From: Pseudomonas lini
GTDB taxonomy: Bacteria; Pseudomonadota; Gammaproteobacteria; Pseudomonadales; Pseudomonadaceae
DNA: 64,000 bases
Direction: 5' to 3'
Assembly (NCBI RefSeq): GCF_030812475.1
Contig: NZ_JAUSSR010000008.1
Span: 62,001 to 126,000, forward strand
Position 1 is the first letter of the stretch. Each line of letters opens with the position of its first letter. The notes under the pieces are model-generated. The model was not told the origin of the DNA, did not search any database, and worked only from the letters and a program-made list of their open reading frames with translations. The translations under genes were made by a program, and so were the position numbers. Shown one piece after another: positions 52,935 to 61,934 of the stretch.

Positions 52935-54464
52935 TTACACCAGTATCGAAGTCCCGGTCATTTCAGCCGGCTTTTCCAGGCCCAGCAGCTTCAGCATGGT
53001 CGGCGCCACATCCGCCAGAACGCCGCCTTCGCGAACCTTCAGGTCCCGCTTGCCGACATAAATGAACGGCACCGGCTCGGTGGTGTGGGCCGTATGCGCC
53101 TGGCCGGTGGATTCGTCGGACATTTGCTCGACGTTACCGTGGTCTGCAGTGATCAACGCTTCGCCACCGACTTTCTCCAGCGCCTCGACGATCCGGCCGA
53201 CGCACAGGTCCAGGCATTCGACGGCTTTGACTGCCGCGTCGAACACGCCGCTGTGGCCGACCATGTCGCCGTTGGCGTAGTTGACCACGATCACGTCGTA
53301 ACGCTGGTTTTCAATGGCATCGACGATGCGGTCGGTGACTTCCGGCGCGCTCATCTCCGGCTGCAAGTCATACGTGGCGACTTTTGGCGACGGGATCAGG
53401 ATGCGTTCCTCGCCCGGGAACGGTTCTTCACGACCGCCGGAGAAGAAGAAGGTCACGTGAGCGTATTTCTCTGTTTCGGCAATGCGCAGCTGGGTCTTGC
53501 CGTTTTTCGCCAGGTAGTCGCCCAGCACGTTGTCGAGGCTGCCGGCGGCGAAGGCTGATGGCGCAGGAATGCTGGCGGCGTATTGGGTCAGCATAACGAA
53601 GCCGGCCAGTTTTGGCTGGCGTGCACGTTCGAATTCCTTGAAATCGTCTTCGACGAATACACGGGTCAGTTCGCGGGCGCGGTCGGCACGGAAGTTCATG
53701 AACACCACGGCGTCGCCGTCTTCGATCTTGACCGGCTCGCCGATGGAGGTGGCCTTGACGAATTCGTCGCTCTCGCCACGTTCGTAGGCGGCTTGCAGGC
53801 CTTCCTGGGCGGTGGCGGCATTGAATTCGCCATTGCCATCCACGATCAGGTTGTAAGCCTGGGATACGCGGTCCCAACGGTTGTCGCGGTCCATGGCGAA
53901 ATAACGACCGATAATGCTGGCGATCCGACCTTTGCCGAGGGCCTGGAAGGTCGCGTCGAGCAGTTCGATGGACGACTCAGCGCTTTTTGGCGGCGTGTCG
54001 CGGCCATCGAGGAAGGCGTGCAGGTAGATTTTTTCAGCGCCGCGCTTGTAGGCCAGTTCAGCCATGGCCACCAGATGATCCTGGTGGCTGTGGACACCGC
54101 CATCGGACAGCAGGCCCATGAAGTGCACGGCTTTGCCTGCGGCAACCGCTTTATCGACGGCGGCGCAAATGGTCGGGTTTTCGAAAAACTCGCCATCGCG
54201 GATCGATTTGGTCACGCGCGTAAAGTCTTGATACACAACCCGGCCGGCACCGAGGTTCATGTGGCCGACTTCGGAATTGCCCATCTGGCCGTCCGGCAAG
54301 CCGACGTCCATGCCGCTGCCGGAGATCAGGCCGTTCGGCACGGTGGCCCAGAGTTGGTCCAGCACGGGCTTCTTCGCGGCAAAGATGGCGTTGGATTCAG
54401 GGCTCTCACTGTGACCGAAGCCGTCGAGAATAATCAGGACCAAAGGTTTGGGCGTGGTAGTCAT
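52935..54464 (-). CDS. gpmI: 2,3-bisphosphoglycerate-independent phosphoglycerate mutase
   Basis: 509 aa, usual length. Metal-binding DGFG near 15 and Ser in SESPESNAI (nucleophile near 62 region), HSHQDHL, and DHGNVEQM near the C-terminus. Manganese-dependent glycolytic enzyme. Confidence 0.96.
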   Translation of the reverse strand: MTTTPKPLVLIILDGFGHSESPESNAIFAAKKPVLDQLWATVPNGLISGSGMDVGLPDGQMGNSEVGHMNLGAGRVVYQDFTRVTKSIRDGEFFENPTICAAVDKAVAAGKAVHFMGLLSDGGVHSHQDHLVAMAELAYKRGAEKIYLHAFLDGRDTPPKSAESSIELLDATFQALGKGRIASIIGRYFAMDRDNRWDRVSQAYNLIVDGNGEFNAATAQEGLQAAYERGESDEFVKATSIGEPVKIEDGDAVVFMNFRADRARELTRVFVEDDFKEFERARQPKLAGFVMLTQYAASIPAPSAFAAGSLDNVLGDYLAKNGKTQLRIAETEKYAHVTFFFSGGREEPFPGEERILIPSPKVATYDLQPEMSAPEVTDRIVDAIENQRYDVIVVNYANGDMVGHSGVFDAAVKAVECLDLCVGRIVEALEKVGGEALITADHGNVEQMSDESTGQAHTAHTTEPVPFIYVGKRDLKVREGGVLADVAPTMLKLLGLEKPAEMTGTSILV

Positions 54465-54618
54465 GGATTCTACTCTGGCTTAAGTTAAAAAGAGGGCGAT
54501 GGAAAAGGGAGTGGCAGTTTAAAGCGAAGTTCCGGCGCCGTCACCGCCGGACGGGGTTTGGCCCACCATAGTGGCTGTGTATACTGGCCGACATTTTAAC
54601 GCCCTGGAACCTCCTTCG

Positions 54619-55032
54619 ATGGTTGCTCACCTGATTGAATTCGCCACTAACCACTATCTGCTCGTCGGTATCTTCGTCGTACTGCTGGCGTTGCTGATCG
54701 CTTATCAGATGCAAGGCGGCGGCCGCAGCCTGAGCACCGGTGAACTGACCGGGCTGGTCAACAAGGACGCAGGCGTCGTCATCGACATTCGTTCGAACAA
54801 GGATTTTGCCGCTGGTCACATCGTGGGTGCGGTGAACATTCCCCACGACAAACTGGCCGCTCGTGTCGCTGAACTTGAAAAGCACAAGGCCAAGACCATC
54901 ATCCTGGTCGACGCCATGGGCCAGACGGCCGGCACCCATGCCCGCGAACTGATGAAATCCGGCTTCACCGCCGCCAAGCTCTCCGGCGGTATTTCCAGCT
55001 GGAAGGGCGACAACCTGCCACTGGTGAAGTGA
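54619..55032 (+). CDS. yibN: Membrane-anchored rhodanese domain protein (YibN-like)
   Basis: 137 aa from MVAHLIEFATNHY. One N-terminal membrane helix (LLVGIFVVLLALLIAYQM) and a rhodanese domain (VIDIRSNKDFAAGHIVGAVNIP). The usual active-site Cys is replaced in the loop LVDAMGQTAGTHA, so it may lack sulfurtransferase activity. The 1-bp gap to grxC and the secB neighbour match the widely conserved yibN-grxC-secB cluster. Confidence 0.92.
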   Translation: MVAHLIEFATNHYLLVGIFVVLLALLIAYQMQGGGRSLSTGELTGLVNKDAGVVIDIRSNKDFAAGHIVGAVNIPHDKLAARVAELEKHKAKTIILVDAMGQTAGTHARELMKSGFTAAKLSGGISSWKGDNLPLVK

Positions 55033-55033
55033 T

Positions 55034-55288
55034 ATGAGCAACGTCGTCGTCTATTCCAGCGATTACTGCGGTTATTGCTTCCGGGCCAAACAACTGCTCG
55101 AGAACAAAGGCGTAGCCTTCGAAGAGATCAAGGTCGATGGCAAGCCGCAAGTGCGCGCCGCCATGGCCCAGAAAGCGGGGCGCACGTCCGTGCCGCAGAT
55201 ATGGATCGACGGCACCCACGTTGGCGGTTGTGATGATTTGTTTGCCCTGGAGCGCGCCGGTAAGCTGGACGCCATGCTCAAGGCGTAA
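55034..55288 (+). CDS. grxC: Glutaredoxin 3
   Basis: 84 aa. CGYC redox site (YSSDYCGYCFRAKQL), cis-proline TSVPQIWIDG, usual length. Cytoplasmic dithiol reductase. Clustered with yibN and secB. Confidence 0.95.
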   Translation: MSNVVVYSSDYCGYCFRAKQLLENKGVAFEEIKVDGKPQVRAAMAQKAGRTSVPQIWIDGTHVGGCDDLFALERAGKLDAMLKA

Positions 55289-55329
55289 CGCCTTCCCTAT
55301 TAAGACCCCTAGATCAGAAAGGATCTGAG

Positions 55330-55815
55330 ATGACTGACCAACAGAACACTGCAGCTAGCGAAGAAGAAACCGCACCGCAATTCTCCTTGCAGCGCATCTA
55401 CGTACGTGACCTGTCCTTCGAAGCCCCGAAAAGCCCGGCGATTTTCCGCCAGCAGTGGGAGCCGAGCGTCGGTCTGGATCTGAATACCCGTCAAAAGGCC
55501 TTGGAAAACGACTTCCACGAAGTCGTTCTGACCCTGTCCGTGACCGTGAAAAACGGTGAAGAAGTGGCGTTCATCGCTGAAGTGCAACAGGCCGGGATCT
55601 TCCTGATCAAGAACCTGGATGACGCTTCGATGAGTCACACCCTGGGCGCGTTCTGCCCGAACATCCTGTTCCCGTACGCGCGCGAAACCCTGGACAGCCT
55701 GGTGACCCGTGGTTCGTTCCCGGCCCTGATGCTGGCCCCGGTGAACTTCGACGCGCTGTACGCACAAGAACTGCAGCGCATGCAGGCGGCGGGCGAAACT
55801 CCGACTGTGCAATAA
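55330..55815 (+). CDS. secB: Protein-export chaperone
   Basis: 161 aa. QRIYVRDLSFEAPKSP and the SecB C-terminal pattern CPNILFPYARETLDSLVTRG FPALMLAPVNF (segments). Tetrameric chaperone that holds preproteins for SecA. Followed by a strong terminator. Confidence 0.96.
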   Translation: MTDQQNTAASEEETAPQFSLQRIYVRDLSFEAPKSPAIFRQQWEPSVGLDLNTRQKALENDFHEVVLTLSVTVKNGEEVAFIAEVQQAGIFLIKNLDDASMSHTLGAFCPNILFPYARETLDSLVTRGSFPALMLAPVNFDALYAQELQRMQAAGETPTVQ

Positions 55816-55833
55816 GCGTTCGATGCAGTAACG

Positions 55834-55861
55834 AAAAAAGCGCCGTAACAGGCGCTTTTTT
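55834..55861 (+). terminator. Terminator after secB
   Basis: AAAAAAGCGCC and GGCGCTTTTTT around a 6-base loop, 19 bp after the stop. Confidence 0.85.
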
Positions 55862-55900
55862 CATGGGGCATACGAAAACCGCGTGGCCGGTGGAGACCCC

Positions 55901-55989
55901 CGTAGGAGCTGGCTTGCCAGCGAAGAGGCCTTAACGGTCAACATTTGCGTTGGCGTTACACCGCTTTCGCTGGCAAGCCAGCTCCTACA
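55901..55989. repeat. REP pair (inverted), GTAGGAGCTGGC type
   Basis: CGTAGGAGCTGGCTTGCCAG (55901 onward) and the inverted unit ending CAGCTCCTACA at 55989; a second REP subtype, unlike the GTGGGAGCGGGC pairs. Confidence 0.9.
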
Positions 55990-56000
55990 GGATTGTGGTG

Positions 56001-56456
56001 TTATTTGAAGCCTAGCTGGCGCCAGCCTTCATACACGGCAACAGCCACTGTATTCGACAGGTTCAGGCTGCGGCAGCCTTCACGCATCGGCAAGCGCAGG
56101 CGTTGTTCGCCGGGCAGGGCATCGAGCACCTCCGCCGGCAGGCCTCGGCTTTCCGGGCCGAACAGGAACGCGTCACCCTCGGCGAAGCTGGCATCGTGGA
56201 ACGGCCGCGAGCCCTTGGTGGTGAAGGCGAACAGCCGAGGATGACCAAGGCTTTCCAGGCAGCTGGCGAGGTCTGCGTGACGCTGCAGGGTGGCATACTC
56301 GTGGTAATCGAGGCCGGCGCGGCGCAGGCGCTTGTCGTCCATCTCGAAGCCCAGCGGCTCGATCAAATGCAGGTGGCAGCCGCTGTTGGCGCACAGCCTG
56401 ATAACGTTGCCGGTATTCGGCGGAATTTCCGGTTGGAAAAGGATGACGTGAAACAT
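56001..56456 (-). CDS. trmL: tRNA (cytidine(34)/uridine(34)-2'-O)-methyltransferase
   Basis: 151 aa. SPOUT fold: N-terminal FQPEIPPNTGNVIRLCAN, motif 2 FLFGPESRGLP, motif 3 LRLPMREGCRSLNLSNTVAVAVYE. It 2'-O-methylates the wobble base of tRNA-Leu species. Start 56456 fixed by the family start MFHVILFQPEIPP. Confidence 0.94.
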   Translation of the reverse strand: MFHVILFQPEIPPNTGNVIRLCANSGCHLHLIEPLGFEMDDKRLRRAGLDYHEYATLQRHADLASCLESLGHPRLFAFTTKGSRPFHDASFAEGDAFLFGPESRGLPAEVLDALPGEQRLRLPMREGCRSLNLSNTVAVAVYEGWRQLGFK

Positions 56457-56895
56457 GCACGGCTCCGAAGGTAAAGATGACCGGCATTCTACGCCGCCAG
56501 TGGACAAGCGATCGAAACTATTCCCGCGGGTGATGGCTTCGCTGGCGATTGTCGGGGTGATGGTGGGGCTGATGATCGGCCGATTGACCACCCCCGACCC
56601 CAGCGAACTGCAGCAGGTCGAGGTGACGGGCGACGGGCTGGTAGTGTGGTTCAACAATGAACCCAAGAGCCGTGGCGAATTCGTCGACGGCAGCCTCGCG
56701 CTGTTGTTCGAGGCCGAAGGCAAGGCACAGAAAGGTCAGCTCAAGCTCAACGACAAGCGTGCGAACTGGCAAGTGCGGTTAAGTGATAAGGGGTTGTTGC
56801 TGACAGTGGTGGCGGCCCGGCCGCTGCAGGGCGAGTGGACCGGTAGCGAGGTCGATGATCGCTGGCGACTGGAGATCCATCTCCGAGAGCAATAA
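56455..56895 (+). CDS. Hypothetical membrane-anchored protein, divergent from trmL
   Basis: 146 aa with one N-terminal membrane helix (MASLAIVGVMVGLMIGRL) and a periplasmic beta-rich part (GDGLVVWFNNEPKSRGEFVDG). ATG 56455 overlaps the trmL start; no good ribosome site, so GTG 56533 or another internal start is possible. Function unknown. Confidence 0.65.
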   Translation: MHGSEGKDDRHSTPPVDKRSKLFPRVMASLAIVGVMVGLMIGRLTTPDPSELQQVEVTGDGLVVWFNNEPKSRGEFVDGSLALLFEAEGKAQKGQLKLNDKRANWQVRLSDKGLLLTVVAARPLQGEWTGSEVDDRWRLEIHLREQ

Positions 56896-57345
56896 AAGAG
56901 GGAATCCCCGGCCTGCCTGTACCAAGGTTCCCGAAACGGGCGGGCTCATCGCTAGTGCGTTGTGAGCCCGGTGTAAAAGAGGGAATCCCCGGCCTGCCTG
57001 TACCAAGGTTCCCGAAACGGGAGGGCTCATCGCTAGTGCGTTGTGAGCCCGGTGTAAAAGTGGGAATCCCCGGCCTGCCTGTACCAAGGTTCCCGAAACG
57101 GGAGGGCTCATCGCTAGTGCGTTGTGAGCCCGGTGTAAAAGTGGGAATCCCCGGCCTGCCTGTACCAAGGTTCCCGAAACGGGCGGGCTCATCGCCAATG
57201 CGTTGTGAGCCCGGTGTAAAGAAGGAACCCCTGACCTGCCTGTATCAGGGGCCCCAAAACTGCGGGGCTCGTCGCTTGTGCGGTGTGAGCCCGATGTAAA
57301 GAGGGGAATCCCCGGCCTGCCTGTACCAAGGTCCCCGAAACCGGG
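56894..57345. repeat. 81-bp tandem repeat, about 5.6 copies
   Basis: Units start at 56894, 56975, 57056, 57137, 57218 and 57298 (period 81, the last step 80). The first four are nearly identical; the fifth has diverged. Each carries GGAATCCCCGGCCTGCCTGT and ends GTTGTGAGCCCGGTGT. The period is a multiple of three, so open frames with a 27-residue repeat exist on both strands but lack ribosome sites. Non-coding repeat favoured. Confidence 0.9.
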
Positions 57346-57429
57346 TAGTGAACTGAATCACTGAATGGACTATTGCAGGGGGCATGCCAGGTTTTAACAA
57401 GTTGATACAGAAAGACGCTGTGCAGCATT

Positions 57430-57454
57430 GAAAGCCCCGTATTTAGGGGCTTTC
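57430..57454. terminator. Terminator-like hairpin
   Basis: GAAAGCCCC (57430-57438) and GGGGCTTTC (57446-57454), then GTGTTTTTT on the plus strand. Confidence 0.65.
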
Positions 57455-57560
57455 GTGTTTTTTCGATAGGGATTCGATTGCGAACGCGGGCGGGATTTCG
57501 AATCAGTTGCCGTGCGCTATTGCGGTTCGCGATGCATTAGTGCGGTGCATGGAGTTCTAA

Positions 57561-57653
57561 ATGTGGGAGCGGGCTTGCTCGCGAAAGCGGTGTCACAATC
57601 AACGATGATGTTGAACGTGATGGCCCCCTTCGCGAGCAAGCCCGCTCCCACAT
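57561..57653. repeat. REP pair (inverted)
   Basis: ATGTGGGAGCGGGCTTGCTC (57561 onward) and the inverted unit ending GCCCGCTCCCACAT at 57653; spacer about 43 bp. Confidence 0.9.
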
Positions 57654-57695
57654 TCGTTCGGTGTTGACCACACAATGATGGTCTTGCACAAAACC

Positions 57696-57719
57696 AGTGG
57701 GAGCGGGCTTGCCCGCGAT
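57696..57719 (+). repeat. Single REP unit
   Basis: AGTGGGAGCGGGCTTGCCCG.. without an inverted partner, just before the ntrC end. Confidence 0.85.
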
Positions 57720-57753
57720 TGGATGTAACTGTCAGCGAGTTTCTAAAGGCTGT

Positions 57754-59190
57754 TTAACCCTCTTCCCCTTCATCATCATCCCCACCATCAACCTTCATCC
57801 CCAGTTCCTTGATCTTGCGCGTCAGGGTGTTACGCCCCCAACCCAGCAATACCGCGGCATCGCGACGGCGGCCGGCGGTATGTTTGAGCGCAGTCTCGAT
57901 CATGATCCGCTCGAAGGCGGGCACCGCGCTGTCGAGCAGGCTCGACTGACCGCGCGCCAACGCCTGATCGGCCCACTGGCGCAGCGCCTGCTCCCAGTTG
58001 GTCACCGGTGCCGAATCCTGCGGCAGGCTCAACAGTTCCGGCGGCAGATCACTGATATGCACTTCGCGACCGGACGCCATCACCGTAATCCAGCGGCACG
58101 TGTTCTCCAGCTGGCGTACGTTGCCGCCCCACGGCAGGTTTTTCAGGTATTCCTCGGTTTCGCTTTTCAGCAGCTTCGGTTCCACCGCCAGTTCTTGCGC
58201 GGCGCGGCTGAGGAAGTGCTTGGCCAGGGTCGGTATATCTTCGCGACGGTCCGACAGCCTTGGGATATGAATGCGGATCACGTTGAGACGGTGGAACAAG
58301 TCCTCACGGAATTTCCCCGCGTGTACCAGGGTTTCAAGGTTCTGGTGAGTCGCGGCGATGATTCTCACATCGACCTTCACCGGCACGTGGCCGCCAACGC
58401 GATAGAACTCGCCATCGGCCAGTACCCGCAACAGACGGGTCTGGGTGTCGGCTGGCATGTCGCCGATTTCATCGAGGAACAGCGTGCCACCGTCCGCTTG
58501 CTCAAAACGCCCTCGGCGCAAGTTGGCTGCACCGGTGAACGCACCTTTCTCATGGCCGAACAGCTCGGACTCCATCAGGTCTTTCGGGATCGCCGCCATG
58601 TTCAGCGCGATGAACGGCGAAGATGCCCGTGGGCTGTGACGGTGCAGCGCGTGGGCCACCAGTTCTTTACCTGTACCGGATTCGCCGTTGATCAACACGG
58701 TGATGTTGGAGTGGCTCAAGCGCCCGATGGCGCGAAACACTTCCTGCATCGCCGGCGCTTCGCCGATGATTTCCGGGGTGCGGGTCAGGGCGACCGGGAC
58801 TTCCAGGCCTTGCTGTTCCTGGGCATGTTGGTTGGCGCGCTTGACCAGAGACACCGCTTCGTCGACATCGAACGGCTTGGGCAGGTATTCGAACGCACCG
58901 CCCTGATAGGACGCGACAGCGCTGTCCAGGTCGGAGTGCGCAGTCATGATGATCACTGGAAGCCGTGGGTGTTGTTCGCGAATCCGCGCCAGAAGGTCCA
59001 GGCCGCTGGCACCGGGCATGCGGATGTCGGAGATGATCACATCCGGTTGCTGGCGCGCCAGGCGGCTCATCACGCCATCGGCGCTGTCGAAGCTTTGCGT
59101 GGTCATCCCTTCTTGCTGCAGGGCTTTTTCCAGGACCCAACGGATAGAACGGTCGTCATCGACGATCCACACGGTTTCACTACGGCTCAT
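57754..59190 (-). CDS. ntrC: Nitrogen regulation response regulator
   Basis: 478 aa. Receiver domain with phospho-Asp in IISDIRMPG (Asp near 54), AAA+ domain with Walker A GESGTGKE and the sigma-54 contact loop GAFTGA, and a Fis-type helix-turn-helix at the C-terminus (RRRDAAVLLGWGRNTLTRKI). It activates sigma-54 promoters such as that of glnA. 4-bp overlap with ntrB. Confidence 0.96.
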   Translation of the reverse strand: MSRSETVWIVDDDRSIRWVLEKALQQEGMTTQSFDSADGVMSRLARQQPDVIISDIRMPGASGLDLLARIREQHPRLPVIIMTAHSDLDSAVASYQGGAFEYLPKPFDVDEAVSLVKRANQHAQEQQGLEVPVALTRTPEIIGEAPAMQEVFRAIGRLSHSNITVLINGESGTGKELVAHALHRHSPRASSPFIALNMAAIPKDLMESELFGHEKGAFTGAANLRRGRFEQADGGTLFLDEIGDMPADTQTRLLRVLADGEFYRVGGHVPVKVDVRIIAATHQNLETLVHAGKFREDLFHRLNVIRIHIPRLSDRREDIPTLAKHFLSRAAQELAVEPKLLKSETEEYLKNLPWGGNVRQLENTCRWITVMASGREVHISDLPPELLSLPQDSAPVTNWEQALRQWADQALARGQSSLLDSAVPAFERIMIETALKHTAGRRRDAAVLLGWGRNTLTRKIKELGMKVDGGDDDEGEEG

Positions 59191-60272
59191 GTCGATGTGG
59201 CTCCTTGTTCCAGTGGCAGAAAGATCGAGAACGTGGTGTGGCCTGGATGGCTGTCACATTCGATCAGGCCCTGGTGCTGGCTGATGATGTTCTGGGTAAT
59301 GGCCAGGCCCAGCCCGGTACCGTCCGGGCGGCCGCTGACCATGGGAAAGAAGATGGTTTCCTGCAGCTCGGCGGGAATGCCCGGACCGTTGTCGATGATT
59401 TCGATCTTGGTCACCAGGCGATGGCGCACGTGGCCGATGGTGAACTGGCGCATGGCGCGGGTGCGCAGGGTGATGCGGCCAAGGCGCAGCTCGTTCTGGG
59501 TGCTGATGGCCTGCATCGCGTTGCGCACGATGTTCAGCACTGCCTGAATCATTTGTTCGCGATCGATCAACACATCGGGAATGCTTGGATCGTAGTCGCG
59601 CACCAAAGTGATGCAACCCTGGCTTTCAGCCTCGACCAGTTGGCCGACGCGCTCAAGCACTTCATGGATATTGCACATGGCCAGGGACGGCAGCTTGTTG
59701 GAGCCGAGCATGCGATCGACCAGGTTACGCAGGCGGTCGGCTTCCTCGATGATGACGTTGGTGTAGTCACGCAAGCTTTCTTCCGGCAATTCCCGGGCGA
59801 GCAATTGCGCCGCGCCGCGAATCCCACCCAGTGGATTCTTGATTTCGTGAGCGAGGCCGCGCACCAGCATCTTGCTGGTTTCCTGCTTCGACAGCTGGGC
59901 CTCTTCCTTGGTGATCCGCAGCAGGCGGTCACGGGGATGGACTTCCAGTAGCAACAGGGTGGCGCCGCTGGCCAGGATTGGCGTTACTGCGTAGTCGACG
60001 GTCAAAGTCTGGCCGGTGAGGGCCGTGAGCATCGCTTCGCGCTTGGTGAACGGGTGCGCCTGCTCGACCGCCTGGCGCAGGGAGTTAAGGGCTTCGGTGG
60101 ATTCGGTGAACAACTCGCTGATGAACTGCCCATGGCTGCGCTGGCCGCTGATGGCCAGGAGCATCTCCGCCGCCGGGTTCATGTACTCGAGGCGCAGATC
60201 GGCATCGAGCAGGATGGTGGCGGTCGTCAGGTTGTCGAGTAGCAAACGGTGTAGTGCGTCGCTTATGGTCAT
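59187..60272 (-). CDS. ntrB: Nitrogen regulation sensor histidine kinase
   Basis: 361 aa. PAS domain (LEYMNPAAEMLLAISG), phospho-His in GLAHEIKNPLGGIRGAA, and G boxes IDNGPGIP and GRPDGTGLGLAI. It phosphorylates NtrC under nitrogen limitation, controlled by PII. Soluble, no membrane helix, as expected. Confidence 0.95.
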   Translation of the reverse strand: MTISDALHRLLLDNLTTATILLDADLRLEYMNPAAEMLLAISGQRSHGQFISELFTESTEALNSLRQAVEQAHPFTKREAMLTALTGQTLTVDYAVTPILASGATLLLLEVHPRDRLLRITKEEAQLSKQETSKMLVRGLAHEIKNPLGGIRGAAQLLARELPEESLRDYTNVIIEEADRLRNLVDRMLGSNKLPSLAMCNIHEVLERVGQLVEAESQGCITLVRDYDPSIPDVLIDREQMIQAVLNIVRNAMQAISTQNELRLGRITLRTRAMRQFTIGHVRHRLVTKIEIIDNGPGIPAELQETIFFPMVSGRPDGTGLGLAITQNIISQHQGLIECDSHPGHTTFSIFLPLEQGATST

Positions 60273-60502
60273 CAGGACCTCTTTTGGAGCGGAGCGTGCG
60301 CAAGAAACAAGCGTTGGTTGAAGGAAAATGCAAAAACCAAACCAAGGCTCCGAAAAGAAGCGTTTAAAGCCATAAACAGGCGATTGGCGCTCGTTTGCGT
60401 GGCGTACTGCCGGCTTTCACGGGTACTTTCGAACCAAAATGGGTTGGCTTATGCGCAAGCGGCAATTTGACGCCCCAATATAGTGCGCAAAGCCGAGGAA
60501 AG

Positions 60503-61123
60503 TTAGAAGAAGGGCAGGAAGGAGCTTTTCTGTTCTTCGGGTCTGTCTTTGAGAGGGCATTCAGGTCGTTGGCCGTAATCTTCCTGCGCGCAGGGTTTGG
60601 CCTGACGTTTCTGCGCGAGGGATATGCGCAGCATGTGGAACGGCTGATTGGCCGTGCGCTCGACGGTGCGGCCCTGTTCGTCGAGGATCTCCACGGACAG
60701 GTGATGACTGCCGCGGTCGACGTCGCTCAGGGGAAAAACCGGGCTGGGACCGGGTTCGGCAACGGGTTCGTCATCGAGTAACAGACGGAAACGGTGACCG
60801 CGTTGCAATCCGGGCTCGCTGGTGACGCTGACGATCAGTTCACCGGCGCTGCTGCGGACAGTGGCATCGGGCTCCGGTATCAGCACTCGCACCATGTCGT
60901 AGTGGAAGGGCGCCCTGGCTTCATTCTTTTTACCTGCCGCAACGGGTGGTGCAGCGGTCGGGTTGGCGGACATGCGGTTACTCGGGGTAATCGGCACTCG
61001 CTTGGCGTTGCCGGCGCCGGGCCGGTCGGTGAAGACGCGATTGCCCTGGGCGTCGATGTAGGTGAACACGTCAGCCGTTACGGGCAGGGCGATCAGGCAG
61101 GCGACCAGCAGCCAATACCTCAC
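60503..61123 (-). CDS. DUF4124 domain protein, secreted
   Basis: 206 aa. Signal peptide (MRYWLLVACLIALPVTA) then DUF4124 (DVFTYIDAQGNRVFTDRPG). The middle part (VTSEPGLQRGHRFRLLLDDEP) is shared with the upstream neighbour, so the pair is a tandem duplication. Periplasmic, function unknown. 4-bp overlap with the neighbour. Confidence 0.85.
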   Translation of the reverse strand: MRYWLLVACLIALPVTADVFTYIDAQGNRVFTDRPGAGNAKRVPITPSNRMSANPTAAPPVAAGKKNEARAPFHYDMVRVLIPEPDATVRSSAGELIVSVTSEPGLQRGHRFRLLLDDEPVAEPGPSPVFPLSDVDRGSHHLSVEILDEQGRTVERTANQPFHMLRISLAQKRQAKPCAQEDYGQRPECPLKDRPEEQKSSFLPFF

Positions 61124-61635
61124 GGCTTATGCACCCGTTGTACGGTGAAGGTCACGCTCGGACTCTGCTGGACGATGCTTTCCCCATCGATGACCTGCAC
61201 GGCGAGGCTATGCAAGCCGCGATCGATGTTCACCAGTTGCAGGGCAGGTACGTTGCTGGGCTGGCCGTAGGGTTGGTCGTCCAGCAACAGCCTGAACAGA
61301 TGCGGACCTTGTAGGCGGGGCTTGATCAACACGGTGACGGTGAAGGTGCCGTTGTTGGCGCGCAGGGCTTCGGTGGTCGGCAGGCCGGTCAACTCCAGCA
61401 CCTCGTAGGCACTGCGAGGTTGCTCGCGACCGGTGGCGTCGGCAGATGGCGCGGGTACGCTTGGCGTCGGGGACTCGACACTGTTGAGCGGCGGCAGCTC
61501 GACCGGCTGCGCCTTCACGCCGTCGGGCGGTTGGTTGCTGTAGGCGGTGTTGCCGTTGGCGTCAGTGTACTTATAGATCTGCGCTGCGGCGGGCAGGGCG
61601 AGCAGCAGCAGGATGAATGGAAGGCAGCGACCCAT
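61120..61635 (-). CDS. DUF4124 domain protein, secreted
   Basis: 171 aa. Signal peptide (LPFILLLLALPAAA), DUF4124 (QIYKYTDANGNTAYSNQPPDG) and the shared HLFRLLLDDQPYGQ segment. Paralogue of the gene at 60503-61123. Confidence 0.85.
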   Translation of the reverse strand: MGRCLPFILLLLALPAAAQIYKYTDANGNTAYSNQPPDGVKAQPVELPPLNSVESPTPSVPAPSADATGREQPRSAYEVLELTGLPTTEALRANNGTFTVTVLIKPRLQGPHLFRLLLDDQPYGQPSNVPALQLVNIDRGLHSLAVQVIDGESIVQQSPSVTFTVQRVHKP

Positions 61636-61750
61636 AAAAACGACCAGAAACGAAAGCGTTGGAGTGCAGCATAGGTCAGGGGTGGCGGCTGACCCAAGTT
61701 GTTAACATTTGGGCATGATTTACCATGTCTCCCAAACACCACAGAACCCC

Positions 61751-61841
61751 CTGTGGGAGCGAGCCTGCTCGCGAAGCGCCGGGTCAGTCAATATCAATGT
61801 TGAATGATCGACCGCTTTCGCGAGCAGGCTCGCTCCCACAG
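61751..61841. repeat. REP pair (inverted)
   Basis: CTGTGGGAGCGAGCCTGCTC (61751 onward) and the inverted unit ending GGCTCGCTCCCACAG at 61841; spacer 43 bp. Confidence 0.9.
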
Positions 61842-61871
61842 TGTTCTGCGTCGGTCGCTGAATCGTGGGCA

Positions 61872-61905
61872 TAAAAAAGGCCTCCTGCGAAGGAGGCCTC
61901 TTTTT
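61872..61905 (-). terminator. Terminator after glnA (bidirectional)
   Basis: AGGCCTCCT (61878-61886) and AGGAGGCCT (61891-61899) with T runs on both sides; 30 bp past the glnA stop. Confidence 0.88.
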
Positions 61906-61934
61906 GTCACGCTGCGTGTCGCAGCGCTACCGGA

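Noticed and set aside
56779..57198. Repeat protein encoded on the minus strand
   Set aside because: No ribosome site; the frame also covers the end of the 56455-56895 gene antisense, so it is a product of the 81-bp period.
56894..57345. CRISPR array
   Set aside because: Units are contiguous 81-bp repeats without unique spacers, and no cas genes are present.
57697..59547. 616-codon open frame on the plus strand
   Set aside because: Antisense of ntrC, which has all expected motifs.
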